The notes: generated by a model from the letters alone, not told the origin. Numbered from the stretch's first letter, positions 33,981-42,182 are shown. The stretch: DNA of 64,000 nucleotides from Nocardioides agri (GCF_013778305.1 NZ_JACEIC010000002.1:561708-625707), one strand, 5' to 3'. A program made the numbers and translations.

Positions 33981-34298
33981 GTGACTCCCGAGGAGGTCGG
34001 CCGGTACGCCGAGTCGCTGCCGGGCGTGAAGCGCAAGGGCACCGAGTCGCGTCCGGCGTGGTACGTCCGCGACCGGCTGGTGGTCCGTCTCGACGACCCG
34101 CGGACGCTGGTCATCCGGGTGCCGCTGAACAAGCGGGAGGCGCTGCTCGAGCGGCACCCGGAGAGCTTTGGCGTGCCGCCGCGGATGGAGGCGCACCACA
34201 AGGTCGAGGCCTACCTCGACCACGCCCGCCGGGCCGCGGTCCGGGAGGCGATCGACCTCGCGTGGGAGATGCAGCGGCGCGACCCTCCGGGAGGATGA
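33981..34298 (+). CDS. MmcQ/YjbR-family protein
   Basis: A 105-residue protein, MTPEEVGRYAESLPGVKRKG at its start, then PAWYVRDRLVVRLDD, TLVIRVPLNKREALL and PPRMEAHHKVEAYLDHA. This is the compact YjbR fold. TAGGCT (33969-33974) lies 6 nt before the GTG, so it looks leaderless. Function unknown; the second member of this family in the window, and not closely similar to the one at 21301. Confidence 0.8.
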   Translation: MTPEEVGRYAESLPGVKRKGTESRPAWYVRDRLVVRLDDPRTLVIRVPLNKREALLERHPESFGVPPRMEAHHKVEAYLDHARRAAVREAIDLAWEMQRRDPPGG

Positions 34299-34373
34299 GC
34301 GCGGTCCTCAGGTCGCGCGGTCCGGCACCTGCGACCGAGGTGCGCCGGCGCGTCCCGCGCCTACGTTCCTGAG

Positions 34374-34916
34374 GTGCTGTCGATCCCCAGGACCCTCCCG
34401 CTGCTGCTCGCCGCCGTCGTCACCGCCGGCTGCGGCACCGTCACCCAGCAGGGGTCGAGCGACCCCGCGCGGCTGTCGGCCGGGCTGGTCGCCCCGAAGA
34501 ACGTGCCCGGTGACCCGACCGACCACCAGCAGGCGACGATCCGGAAGCTCGACTCAGCGCTGCTCGACGCCCTCACGGCCGCGACGGCCGACGCGCGCGC
34601 CGACGGCGTGACGCTGGTCGTCAACAGCGGCTGGCGCAGCCGGGCCCACCAGCAGCGGCTCTTCGACGAGGCCGTGCGGACCTACGGCAGCGAGGAGGAG
34701 GCGCGCCGCTACGTCTCCACCCCCGAGGCGTCCGCGCACGTCACCGGCGACGCGCTCGACATCGGCCCGACCGAGGCCGCCGAGTGGCTGAGCCGCCACG
34801 GCGCGGCGTACGGCCTGTGCCAGGTGTTCGCGAACGAGGTCTGGCACTACGAGCTGGCCACCACCCCCGGCGGCGCGTGCCCCGCGATGCTGCCGGACAG
34901 CAGCTATCGCGGCTAG
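34374..34916 (+). CDS. M15 (VanY-type) D-alanyl-D-alanine carboxypeptidase lipoprotein
   Basis: A 180-residue exported lipoprotein. The lipobox VTAGC is at residues 16-20, so Cys20 would be lipidated. The peptidase domain shows NSGWRSRAHQQRLF, the zinc motif SAHVTGDALDIGP (HxxxxxxD) and VWHYE, the full M15B set. It trims terminal D-Ala from peptidoglycan stem peptides. The Cys pair in YGLC and GGAC may form a disulfide. TACGTT lies 6 nt before the GTG (leaderless). No van regulatory genes are nearby, so a housekeeping role is more likely than glycopeptide resistance. Confidence 0.9.
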   Translation: MLSIPRTLPLLLAAVVTAGCGTVTQQGSSDPARLSAGLVAPKNVPGDPTDHQQATIRKLDSALLDALTAATADARADGVTLVVNSGWRSRAHQQRLFDEAVRTYGSEEEARRYVSTPEASAHVTGDALDIGPTEAAEWLSRHGAAYGLCQVFANEVWHYELATTPGGACPAMLPDSSYRG

Positions 34917-34923
34917 GCGTCGA

Positions 34924-35127
34924 TCAGCTCGCCGGCTGCATCCGCTTGAGCAGCTCGGCCGCGTTGCGCAGCGACACGATGTCACCGATCAGCCGGTGCA
35001 GGTCGTTGTCGCACTCGCGCAGCTCCGGCTCCTCCGCGCCGCCGACGGCGCGCAGCCGGTGCTGGAGCGCCGCTGCGTGCGCAAGGGCCGCAGCAGCGGT
35101 CTGGTCCAAGAGTTCAGTGACGTCCAC
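34924..35127 (-). CDS. Small helical protein of unknown function
   Basis: A 67-residue protein, all predicted helix: VDVTELLDQTAAAALAHA, then LRECDNDLHRLIGDIVSLRNAAELLKRM. GTG at 35127 is preferred because GGGGGGAG stands about 6 nt upstream; an ATG at 35229 would add a disordered 34-residue extension. It is convergent with the VanY-type gene (7 bp apart). Heptad-like spacing of hydrophobic residues suggests a coiled coil. No family recognised. Confidence 0.6.
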   Translation of the reverse strand: MDVTELLDQTAAAALAHAAALQHRLRAVGGAEEPELRECDNDLHRLIGDIVSLRNAAELLKRMQPAS

Positions 35128-35267
35128 GGCGCTCCCCCCGACGGTCCGGCCGTCCGACGCGCTTGCTGCGACGTCGGCGGATCCAACGTAGACGCCCGGG
35201 GTCGAGGTCGGATCACCCTTTCGGACCATCTGTGCAGACCCCCATCGGGCTATGGCCAGGGGCTGGG

Positions 35268-35432
35268 TCAGCCCTCGGCGAGCCCGTTCTCCTCACCGCG
35301 GCCGGCCTCGGCGGCCAGCCCGTCGCCCTCCGCCTCCGCGTCGAGCCGCTCCTCCATCTCCGCGATCTCGCGGCGCTCGGGGTCGGCGTCCTGGTCGCGG
35401 TCGGGCTGCTGCTCGTCGTCCGTCTGGCTCAT
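35268..35432 (-). CDS. Small acidic protein of unknown function
   Basis: A 54-residue, highly charged frame, MSQTDDEQQPDRDQDADPER at its start and GRGEENGLAEG at its end, with one amphipathic helix (REIAEMEERLDAEAEG). It has no clear Shine-Dalgarno sequence. It lies between two minus-strand genes, 34 bp downstream of the reductase-like gene stop. Such acidic mini-proteins are frequent in actinobacteria, but coding status here rests only on frame and composition. Confidence 0.45.
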   Translation of the reverse strand: MSQTDDEQQPDRDQDADPERREIAEMEERLDAEAEGDGLAAEAGRGEENGLAEG

Positions 35433-35466
35433 GGCGAGGGGGTACCCACCTGGAGCCGCGCGTCAC

Positions 35467-36564
35467 TCAGATGTCGGTGGGCATCACGTTGGTGCCCGAG
35501 CGCATCCGCTCGCGGTAGGAGCCGGTCGGGAACTCCCGGTCGACCAGCTTCTCCATGAAGCCCCTCAGGGTGCGGGTTCCGTACGCCGGCGCGACGTGGT
35601 CGACGACCGACCAGTACTTCGCGGCCTCGAGGTAGAACACGACCGGCTTGAGCTGCTTCGTGAGCTTGCTGAGCCGCGTGAGCCGGGCGATCTTCTTGTC
35701 CCAGCTGGCCATCGTGACGACCTCCCAGCTCGGCTGCTTGTCGTTGAGCTCGAACATGAGCTCACCGGCGCCCTTGAGCGTGACGGTGTTGTCGGCGGTC
35801 CAGGGGCCGCCGACCGGGAGGACCCGGCCGATCGCGTCGTCGTCGAGGACCTGGTTGACGATGAACTCCGCGAGGTCCTCGCGCGCGATCGGGTTGACGA
35901 CGTTCCACTCGCCGTGGTCGTAGATCCGGTAGGCGAGCCCGTTCTTGACGTCGCCGAACGCGACCGAGAGGTAGGGGAAGTACGCGGTCGGCCGGATGAT
36001 CGTCCACGGCACGAAGCCGTGGTGCTGGCCGATGAGCTCGCCCTCGACCTGCATCTTGTAGACCTGCGGGATCAGCTCGGGACGGTAGACCCCGTAGTCG
36101 CTGATGTGGATGAACTGCTTGACGTCGTGGGCGACCGCCGCCTTGATGCCGTGGACGACGGCCTCGTGGTCGACCTGGCGGCAGTCCTCGGCGTCGTTGG
36201 GCTTGCGGCCGCTGAGGAGCGAGATCACGACGGCGGTGGGAGCGGCGACGACCGCGGCGGTCACGTCGGCGGCCCGGGTCGCGTCGCCGACGATCACCTC
36301 GGCGTCGGCGTACTCCGGCTCGTTCTTGATCTCTGCGCTGCGGGAGAGCACCGCCGGCCGGTAGCCGCGGCGGGCGAGCTCGGGCACGAGGGCCCGGCCG
36401 ATGTAGCCGGTGCCGCCGAGCACGAGCACCCGCTCGCCGTTGCCGGTGCCCGTCGGGCCGGTGACGTAGGTCGTCGACTCGGTGCTCAGGATCCGGTCGA
36501 GCAGCTCGTGGCTGTGCTTCTGCGCCGCGGTGGCGTCGAGATTCGTGATCGTGCTGTAAGCCAT
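35467..36564 (-). CDS. NAD(P)H-binding protein resembling divinyl chlorophyllide 8-vinyl reductase
   Basis: A 365-residue atypical SDR. Residues 1-43 are an extra N-terminal region; the cofactor loop GGTGYIGRALVPEL follows at about 50-63. Segments ISDYGVYRPELIPQVYKMQVEGEL and WTIIRPTAYFPYLS, plus IVNQVLDDDAIGRVLPVGGPW, resemble the BciA/DVR group. The organism shows no photosynthesis genes here, so another substrate, perhaps a tetrapyrrole or quinone, is likely. TATGAT lies 6 nt before the ATG within a palindrome, giving a leaderless and possibly repressed start. Confidence 0.8.
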   Translation of the reverse strand: MAYSTITNLDATAAQKHSHELLDRILSTESTTYVTGPTGTGNGERVLVLGGTGYIGRALVPELARRGYRPAVLSRSAEIKNEPEYADAEVIVGDATRAADVTAAVVAAPTAVVISLLSGRKPNDAEDCRQVDHEAVVHGIKAAVAHDVKQFIHISDYGVYRPELIPQVYKMQVEGELIGQHHGFVPWTIIRPTAYFPYLSVAFGDVKNGLAYRIYDHGEWNVVNPIAREDLAEFIVNQVLDDDAIGRVLPVGGPWTADNTVTLKGAGELMFELNDKQPSWEVVTMASWDKKIARLTRLSKLTKQLKPVVFYLEAAKYWSVVDHVAPAYGTRTLRGFMEKLVDREFPTGSYRERMRSGTNVMPTDI

Positions 36565-36581
36565 GTGTAGATCATATACAC
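36565..36581 (-). promoter_or_regulatory. AT-rich promoter with inverted repeat at the divinyl-reductase-like gene
   Basis: GTGTA (36565-36569) and TACAC (36577-36581) flank a segment that reads TATGAT on the minus strand (36576-36571), 6 nt before the ATG. The -10 hexamer thus sits inside a 17-bp dyad. Rare AT-rich spot in this window; operator role inferred. Confidence 0.55.
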
Positions 36582-36583
36582 GC

Positions 36584-37240
36584 TCACCGGTCGAGGGGCA
36601 CGATCCAGGACGGCAGCCAGAGCTGGGTCAGCGGGCCGATGGCGAGCGCGTAGAGGACGGTGCCGAGGCCGAGCGTGCCGCCGAGCAGCAGGCCGAGGAC
36701 GACGACCGCGACCTCGAGGCCGGTGCGCACCAGGCGCAGCGAGAGGCCGGTGCGCCGGGCGAGCCCGGTCATCAGGCCGTCGCGCGGGCCGCGGCCGAGC
36801 TGGGCGCCGATGTACATCGCGGTCGCGAGCCCGCACAGCGCGATGCCGCCGAGCATCATCGAGGCCCGCAGCCACAGCGCGTCCGGGTCGCCGAGGAGGG
36901 CGAGCGTCGCGTCGGCGGAGAAGCCGACGACCAGGGCGTTGGAGATCGTGCCGAGGCCGGGCTTCTCGCGCAGCGGGATCCAGAGGAGCAGCACGACGAA
37001 GCTCATGACCACGACCGCCTGCCCGATCGTGACCGGCAGGTGCCGGGTCAGCCCGGAGTGCAGGACGTCCCAGGGCGCCAGGCCGAGGTCGGCCCGGATC
37101 ATCAGCGCGAGCGAGACGCCGTACGCCACGAGCCCGACGTAGAGCTGCGGGAGGCGGCGACCGAGCCGGCCGGCGCGCAGCTGGGCGATCGGGCCGAGGT
37201 CGCTGAGGCCGACCCGCGGGACGGCGGCGGTGGTGCTCAT
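36584..37240 (-). CDS. YczE-like integral membrane protein
   Basis: A 218-residue membrane protein with five to six hydrophobic helices. The motifs QLYVGLVAYGVSLALMIRADLGLAPWDVLH, GLGTISNALVVGF and MYIGAQLGRGPRDGLMTGL are typical of the YczE/YitT-like group, whose transport substrate is unknown. It is divergent from a MocR-type regulator, an association reported for YczR/YczE pairs. ATG at 37240 is chosen over 37273, which would place the start inside the shared promoter region. Confidence 0.85.
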   Translation of the reverse strand: MSTTAAVPRVGLSDLGPIAQLRAGRLGRRLPQLYVGLVAYGVSLALMIRADLGLAPWDVLHSGLTRHLPVTIGQAVVVMSFVVLLLWIPLREKPGLGTISNALVVGFSADATLALLGDPDALWLRASMMLGGIALCGLATAMYIGAQLGRGPRDGLMTGLARRTGLSLRLVRTGLEVAVVVLGLLLGGTLGLGTVLYALAIGPLTQLWLPSWIVPLDR

Positions 37241-37258
37241 GGGGAGAGTCTGGCCGCC

Positions 37259-37285
37259 GATTGGCCTTCTCATAAATAGCCAATC
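37259..37285. promoter_or_regulatory. Inverted repeat in the yczE-mocR divergent promoter
   Basis: GATTGGC (37259-37265) and GCCAATC (37279-37285) form perfect 7-bp arms 13 bp apart, and the minus strand reads a further TTTGGCA just beyond. MocR regulators often bind such repeated half-sites. The AT-rich spacer CATAAATAG could hold promoter elements. Confidence 0.55.
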
Positions 37286-37302
37286 GTGCCAAAGTGGCCT
37301 GC

Positions 37303-38736
37303 ATGACCCGCACCATCAGTGCCGGCCGGGTGGCCACCCTGGTCGACGGCTTCGACCGCTCCCCGGCCTATGCCGGCCTCGCCGACGCGCTCACGCTGCT
37401 GATCGGCGACGGCCGCATCGGCGTGGGGGTGCGGCTGCCGAGCGAGCGCGAGCTCACCGACGCGCTCGCGGTCTCGCGGACCACGGTCACGCGGGCCTAC
37501 GCCGCGCTGCGGGAGGCCGGGTACGCCGAGGCTCGTCAGGGCGCCGGCACGTTCACGCGGGTGCCGGGTGGTCGCTCGCGCGCCCACGACCGGGCGCTGC
37601 TCCCCCGCCCCGGCGACTCCGACGCCATCGACCTCAACTGCGCCGCGCCCTCCGCCCCGCCGGGCATCGCCCGCGCGTACGCCGACGCCGCGGGCGACCT
37701 GCCGGCGTACCTCGGCGGGCACGGCTACTTCCCCGCCGGCCTGCCGGAGCTGCAGGCGGCGATCGCCGCGTCGTACGACGCGCGCGGCCTGCCGACGTCG
37801 CCCGAGCAGGTCATGGTCACCCCCGGTGCGCTGACCGGGGCGGCCATCGTGGCGCAGGCCTTCACCGCGCCCGGCGACCGGGTGCTGGTCGAGTCGCCGA
37901 CCTACCCCAACGCGACCGACGCGCTCCGGCACGCCGGCGCCCGGCTGGTGCCCTCGGTCGTCGACCCCGACGGGTGGGACCTCGACGCGGTCGGGGCCAC
38001 GCTGCGACAGACCGCGCCCAAGCTGGCCTACCTGATCCCCGACTTCCAGAACCCCACCGGCCACCTGATGACCGACACGCAGCGCGAGCAGTACGCCGCG
38101 CACCTGCGCCGCACGCACACGGTCCCGATCGTCGACGAGGCCCACCAGGCGCTGGCCCTCGAGGGGCAGTCGATGCCGCGCCCCTTCGCCGCCTTCGCTC
38201 CGGACACCATCACGATCGGGTCGTCCAGCAAGGCGTTCTGGGGCGGGCTGCGCCTCGGCTGGATCCGCGCGCCACGGGCGCAGATGGAGCGGCTGACCCA
38301 GGCCCGGGTCTCCCTCGACCTCGGCGCGCCGGTCTTCGAGCAGCTGGTCCTCGCCCGCCTCCTCGGCGAGGCCGAGCCGATCCTCGCCGCCAACCGGGTG
38401 CGGCTGCGCGAGCAGCGCGACGCGCTCGCGGGCGCCGTGCGCGACCTCCTGCCGGAGTGGACCTTCCACCTGCCCACCGGAGGCCTCGCGCTGTGGTGCC
38501 GCCTGCCCGGCACGCTCGGCACCGCCGTCGTGGCCGAGGCCGAGCACCGCGGCGTGATCATCGCCCCCGGACCCGTGTTCGCCGCCGAGGGCGGTCTCGA
38601 CTCCTTCGTCCGCATCCCCTGGACCCGCCCGGCCGACGAGCTCACGGAGGCGGTGCGACGGGTCGCCGCCGCGTGGTCCGTCGTCCGCGAGCGGCCGCCT
38701 GCGCCCGGCCGGGCCAGCCGGGTGATGGTGGCCTGA
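37303..38736 (+). CDS. MocR-type regulator: GntR helix-turn-helix fused to aminotransferase domain
   Basis: A 477-residue fusion. The winged helix (RLPSERELTDALAVSRTTVTRAYAALREAGYAEARQGAGTF) spans about residues 45-85; the rest is a fold type I aminotransferase with TPGALTGAAIVAQAF, DFQNPTGHLM, VDEAHQAL and the PLP-lysine region GSSSKAFWGGLRLGW. It probably senses PLP or a PLP adduct rather than acting as an enzyme. ATG at 37303 is chosen. Divergent pairing with a YczE-like gene fits the YczR subgroup; a hairpin follows the stop. Confidence 0.93.
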   Translation: MTRTISAGRVATLVDGFDRSPAYAGLADALTLLIGDGRIGVGVRLPSERELTDALAVSRTTVTRAYAALREAGYAEARQGAGTFTRVPGGRSRAHDRALLPRPGDSDAIDLNCAAPSAPPGIARAYADAAGDLPAYLGGHGYFPAGLPELQAAIAASYDARGLPTSPEQVMVTPGALTGAAIVAQAFTAPGDRVLVESPTYPNATDALRHAGARLVPSVVDPDGWDLDAVGATLRQTAPKLAYLIPDFQNPTGHLMTDTQREQYAAHLRRTHTVPIVDEAHQALALEGQSMPRPFAAFAPDTITIGSSSKAFWGGLRLGWIRAPRAQMERLTQARVSLDLGAPVFEQLVLARLLGEAEPILAANRVRLREQRDALAGAVRDLLPEWTFHLPTGGLALWCRLPGTLGTAVVAEAEHRGVIIAPGPVFAAEGGLDSFVRIPWTRPADELTEAVRRVAAAWSVVRERPPAPGRASRVMVA

Positions 38737-38747
38737 CGCCCGGGCAC

Positions 38748-38764
38748 CACCCGCCGAGCGGGTG
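38748..38764 (+). terminator. Short hairpin downstream of the MocR-type gene
   Basis: CACCCGC (38748-38754), CGA loop, GCGGGTG (38758-38764): perfect 7-bp stem 11 bp after the stop. Weak as a terminator on its own; it marks the boundary before the 2H/DUF1704/ATP-grasp operon. Confidence 0.45.
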
Positions 38765-38815
38765 AATGTCCGCTCCGGTGGGTACGTGAGACCAGGGGAC
38801 GAGGGAGGGGCCGTG

Positions 38816-39493
38816 ATGCCCGTTCGGAATGCTCCGCTGCCCGAAGCCGGCGCCGAGAGGCTGGTCCAGCACTGGAGCTGGCGACCTGACTGGACCCGGG
38901 AGCGCCGGAGCTGGTGGTGGTACGCCACGTTCGAGAGCGACCCCGAGGTCCAGGGCCTCGCGTCCGAGGCGCGCAGCGCCATCCGGGCCGACGCTCCCGT
39001 CGACGAGGTGCCCGCTCGGTGGCTGCACCTGACGCTCTCCGAGGTCGGCTACGCGGACACCGTCCCGCGACGGCTCGCGTACGAGTGCGCTCGGCGTGCC
39101 CACCATCGACTCGTCGACGTCCCGCCGATCGACCTCCAGGTCGGTCCCGTCGCCACGATGCCCGGCGCCGTCGTCCTCCCGGTCTCCGGCGCCGGTCTCG
39201 CCGACGTGCACGACGGCCTCGTCGCCGCGGTCCGGGAGACGCTGCCCGAGCAGCCCGAGGGGCGGCCGTTCGACCCGCACGTCAGCGTCGCGTACGTCGC
39301 CCGCGACTGCCGTCCGGGCGACGTCCTGGACGACGCGGGCTCGGACCGGTGCGCGCCGGGCCGGTCGCGCCTGACTCGGGTCAGCCTGGTCGAGGTGACC
39401 CGCGACCACGGTCACTACCGGTGGACCCCGCGATGCCAGGTGTCGCTGCGCGCGCCCTCGCGGCGGCACCTGCGCGCGGTGGCTGCGGGATGA
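38816..39493 (+). CDS. 2H phosphoesterase superfamily protein (2'-5' RNA ligase-like)
   Basis: A 225-residue protein with two HxT/S motifs: HLT at residues 71-73 and HVS at 155-157, each on a predicted strand, the active-site signature of 2H phosphoesterases (LigT/ThpR-like, cyclic phosphodiesterases). Tryptophan-rich N-terminus (RSWWWYATF) replaces the usual first strand. Start ATG 38816 follows GGGAGGGG; GTG at 38813 is possible. First gene of a three-gene run in which each start overlaps the preceding stop. Substrate (cyclic phosphate, 2'-5' RNA or nucleotide) is unknown. Confidence 0.85.
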   Translation: MPVRNAPLPEAGAERLVQHWSWRPDWTRERRSWWWYATFESDPEVQGLASEARSAIRADAPVDEVPARWLHLTLSEVGYADTVPRRLAYECARRAHHRLVDVPPIDLQVGPVATMPGAVVLPVSGAGLADVHDGLVAAVRETLPEQPEGRPFDPHVSVAYVARDCRPGDVLDDAGSDRCAPGRSRLTRVSLVEVTRDHGHYRWTPRCQVSLRAPSRRHLRAVAAG

Positions 39494-40665
39494 TGGCACC
39501 CGATCAGCTGGGGCCAGCGCTCGAGATCGACGCCCGCCTCACCGACATCGAGCGCGGCTTGGACCTGCTGCTCAACCTGACCCCGGTCAACGCGGCCGAG
39601 GCATGGGTGGACTTCGAGCGCAGCGACTTCGCGACCCCTCCGACGCTCCGGCTCCGGCCGCTGGAGTTCGAGCCGGACCTCGTGCGACGCGACCTCTACG
39701 ACCTGGCGATCGAGGACGTGGCGGACCCGACGCTCCACACCCTCTTCAAGGCCAAGCGGGACGAGATAGCACGACAGATCACCGCCATGCAGGATCGCGA
39801 CACCTCGCGGTTCGTGCACGGGTCGCTGCAGCTCTACGGAGGCGTCACCGAGCCGCTCGCCGCCGCTGCTCGTGAGCTGCTCGAGGTCATCCCGGTGCAG
39901 GCGCCCGCCACCTCGACCGTCACGGCCGGGGCGTTCGCGGAGGCCGCTCGTGAGGAGCTCGACCGCTACCGCGCGGTCTACCCGGACTTCGCGGCGGGCA
40001 TCGAGGTGCGCGGCGACGTCTCGGAGCTGATGGTGTCCTTCGGCCGGCTGCTGATCCCCGAGTCCGCTGCGTTCCGGCTCGACCGCGTCGAGCCGTTGCT
40101 CCACCACGAGATCGGCACCCACGTCGTGACCTACCAGAACGGCGCGAAGCAGCCGCTGACGCTGCTGACGATCGGTCTGCCCGGCTACGACGAGACCCAG
40201 GAGGGCCTGGCGGTGCTCGCGGAGTACCTGACCGGCGGGCTCGATCCGCGGCGCCTCCGCGTGCTCGCCGCGAGAGTCGTCGCCATCGGCCAGATGCTCG
40301 ACGGCGCCGGGTTCCTGGCGATCTTCGAGTCGCTGCGCACAGAGCACCAGATGCCGGCGCGGACCGCGTGGTCCATCGCCATCCGGGTGGTCGTCGCGGG
40401 CGGGTCGGTCAAGGACGCGATCTACCTCCGCGGGATCACGCACCTTCTCGACGCGCTCGCGGCGGGCGGCAGCCTCGACGCCCTCTTCGTCGGCAAGCTC
40501 GCGCTGGAGCACCTCCCGCTGGTGCAGGACCTGCTCGACCGGGAGGTGCTCAGACCACCGTGGGTGCGGCCCCGCTGGCTCGACGTACCCGGCGCCCAGG
40601 AGCGCCTCGACAAGCTGCGCGCGGGAGCGTCGGTCACGGACCTCTACGAAGGTGGTGCGTCGTGA
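39490..40665 (+). CDS. QEGLA-motif (DUF1704) zinc metallopeptidase-like protein
   Basis: A 391-residue protein of the family often named flavohemoglobin expression-modulating QEGLA protein. The zinc motif HEIGTH is at residues 206-211 and the defining QEGLAVLAE at 237-245 supplies the third ligand. Eukaryotic relatives (MATCAP) are carboxypeptidases that remove the C-terminal tyrosine of tubulin, so a peptide-trimming role is plausible. The ATG overlaps the upstream TGA (ATGA), and the next gene starts within this stop (GTGA). Next to an ATP-grasp ligase, it suggests a ligase/peptidase pair. Bacterial function is not established. Confidence 0.85.
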   Translation: MMAPDQLGPALEIDARLTDIERGLDLLLNLTPVNAAEAWVDFERSDFATPPTLRLRPLEFEPDLVRRDLYDLAIEDVADPTLHTLFKAKRDEIARQITAMQDRDTSRFVHGSLQLYGGVTEPLAAAARELLEVIPVQAPATSTVTAGAFAEAAREELDRYRAVYPDFAAGIEVRGDVSELMVSFGRLLIPESAAFRLDRVEPLLHHEIGTHVVTYQNGAKQPLTLLTIGLPGYDETQEGLAVLAEYLTGGLDPRRLRVLAARVVAIGQMLDGAGFLAIFESLRTEHQMPARTAWSIAIRVVVAGGSVKDAIYLRGITHLLDALAAGGSLDALFVGKLALEHLPLVQDLLDREVLRPPWVRPRWLDVPGAQERLDKLRAGASVTDLYEGGAS

Positions 40666-41687
40666 GGATCGCGTTCCTCGTCAACGACGTCGACACCGAG
40701 GTCGACGAGTACACGACGACGCGGCTCGCGAGGGCGGCGGCCCAGGGCGGGCACGAGGTCTGGTACGTCGGGGTCGGCGACGTCGAGCTCGGGGAGAGCG
40801 ACGGCCAGCTCCTGGCCCGCGCCCGGGCGGCGGAGCTCGGGCCGGACGACACGCTCGCGACCCTCATGGACCGCGTGAAGGGACGGGAGCCCCAACGCGT
40901 CGTCCTGGACGAGCTCGACGCCCTGTTCCTGCGCAACGAGTCGATCGACGACCTGCACGAGCGCCCCTGGGCGAGCCCCCTCGGCGTGGTCTTCGGCCAG
41001 ATGCTCCAGGCGCGCGGGGTCACGGTCGTCAACGACCCGAGGTCCCTCCTGCGCGCCACCAGCAAGCTCTACCTCGAGGAGTTCCCCGGGCAGATCCGGC
41101 CCCGGTCATTGGTCACGCGCGACGCCGACGAGATCGAACGGTTCGTCGGCACGGTCGGCCCCTCCGTCGTCAAGCCGCTCTACGGCGCCAAGGGCCGCAA
41201 CGTGTTCATGGTCCAGCACGACGGGGAGGCCAACCTCGCGCAGATCACCGAGGCGGTGCTGCAGGACGGGTACGCGATCGTCCAGGAGTTCGTCGAGGGC
41301 GGCGAGGACGGCGACGCCCGGATCTTCGTCCTCGACGGCGAGATCCTGGAGTGTGACGGCAAGCTCGCCGCCTTCCGTCGCGTCCCCGCCGGCAACGACG
41401 TACGGGCCAACATCAGCAAGGGCGGCCGCTCGGTCCCCCTCGAGGTCGGCGAGGTGGAGCGAGGGATCGTGGCGGCGATGCGCCCGAAGCTCCTGGCGGA
41501 CGGCATGTTCTTCGTCGGCATCGACGTCATCGGCGACACGGTCGTGGAGATCAACGCGGAGAGCCCTGGCGGGATGCAGAGCATCGAGCGGCTCTACGAC
41601 GTCGACGCCTGCCCGACGATCATCGATGCCGTCGAGCGTCGCACTCGGATGTCGACCGAGACCCCGCAGGCCACGCCGGTCGGGTGA
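40662..41687 (+). CDS. ATP-grasp ligase (glutathione synthetase/RimK-like)
   Basis: A 341-residue protein. The N-terminal half is a pre-ATP-grasp Rossmann-like domain (MRIAFLVNDVDTEVDEYTT). The ATP-grasp part has SVVKPLYGAKGRNVFMV (lysine and glycine loop), IVQEFVEGGEDGDARIFVLDG, and the metal site VVEINAESPGG; the NxExPGG form is that of GshB and RimK. The product forms an amide from a carboxylate and an amine through an acyl phosphate. GTG at 40662 follows GAAGGTGG. Glutathione itself is not expected in actinobacteria, so a different peptide-like product or protein tag is likely. Confidence 0.88.
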   Translation: MRIAFLVNDVDTEVDEYTTTRLARAAAQGGHEVWYVGVGDVELGESDGQLLARARAAELGPDDTLATLMDRVKGREPQRVVLDELDALFLRNESIDDLHERPWASPLGVVFGQMLQARGVTVVNDPRSLLRATSKLYLEEFPGQIRPRSLVTRDADEIERFVGTVGPSVVKPLYGAKGRNVFMVQHDGEANLAQITEAVLQDGYAIVQEFVEGGEDGDARIFVLDGEILECDGKLAAFRRVPAGNDVRANISKGGRSVPLEVGEVERGIVAAMRPKLLADGMFFVGIDVIGDTVVEINAESPGGMQSIERLYDVDACPTIIDAVERRTRMSTETPQATPVG

Positions 41688-41699
41688 TGAGGCGTGAGC

Positions 41700-42182
41700 T
41701 CAGCGGACGGCGAAGCCCACCGAGGCCTGCGCGCCGTAGAAGTGGTTCGCCGCGGCGACCAGTCCGTCGCCGACGACCTTCTTCTTGCCCGCGGGGCCGG
41801 TGTAGGTGACCTGCTTCTTGGAGAAGTAGGCGTTGAGGTTGAACTCGCCGGCGATGCCGAGGCCGCACGCCTCGCCGTTGGTGACGACGTGGTAGGTCTC
41901 GTCGGCCGTCGGCCGCAGCGTCGCGTCGACCGCGACGGGCTCGCAGTCCCGGCCCGTCGGAAGCGTGCCGTCGAGCACCGTCGCCGTGAGCTCGAGCGTG
42001 CTGCCCAGCTCGCCGGACGTCGGACCCGAGATCGACATCGACCCCGCCGTCAGCGTCGGGGTCGCGTCGAACAGGCTCTTGTCAATGTTCGTCACGCCGT
42101 GTGCGTTCGCCGGCAGGGCGAGCACGGTGAGGGCGGCGACGAGGGTGCCGGTCAGACCTGCGGCGGTGGTGCGGATGTTCAT
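41700..42182 (-). CDS. Secreted protein of unknown function
   Basis: A 160-residue exported protein. Residues 1-27 form a Sec signal peptide ending in PANAHG. The mature part is strand-rich (LTAGSMSISGPTSGELGSTLELTATV) and contains two cysteines (DCEPV, ACGLG) that may bridge. CAGGAG lies 8 nt before the ATG. No family recognised. It is convergent with the ATP-grasp gene (12 bp apart) and follows the ECF sigma gene on the same strand after 117 bp. Confidence 0.75.
   Translation of the reverse strand: MNIRTTAAGLTGTLVAALTVLALPANAHGVTNIDKSLFDATPTLTAGSMSISGPTSGELGSTLELTATVLDGTLPTGRDCEPVAVDATLRPTADETYHVVTNGEACGLGIAGEFNLNAYFSKKQVTYTGPAGKKKVVGDGLVAAANHFYGAQASVGFAVR

Noticed and set aside
34374..34916. 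Glycopeptide (vancomycin) resistance locus
   Set aside because: Only a VanY-type lipoprotein is present; vanHAX and vanRS are absent, so a wall-maintenance role is likelier.
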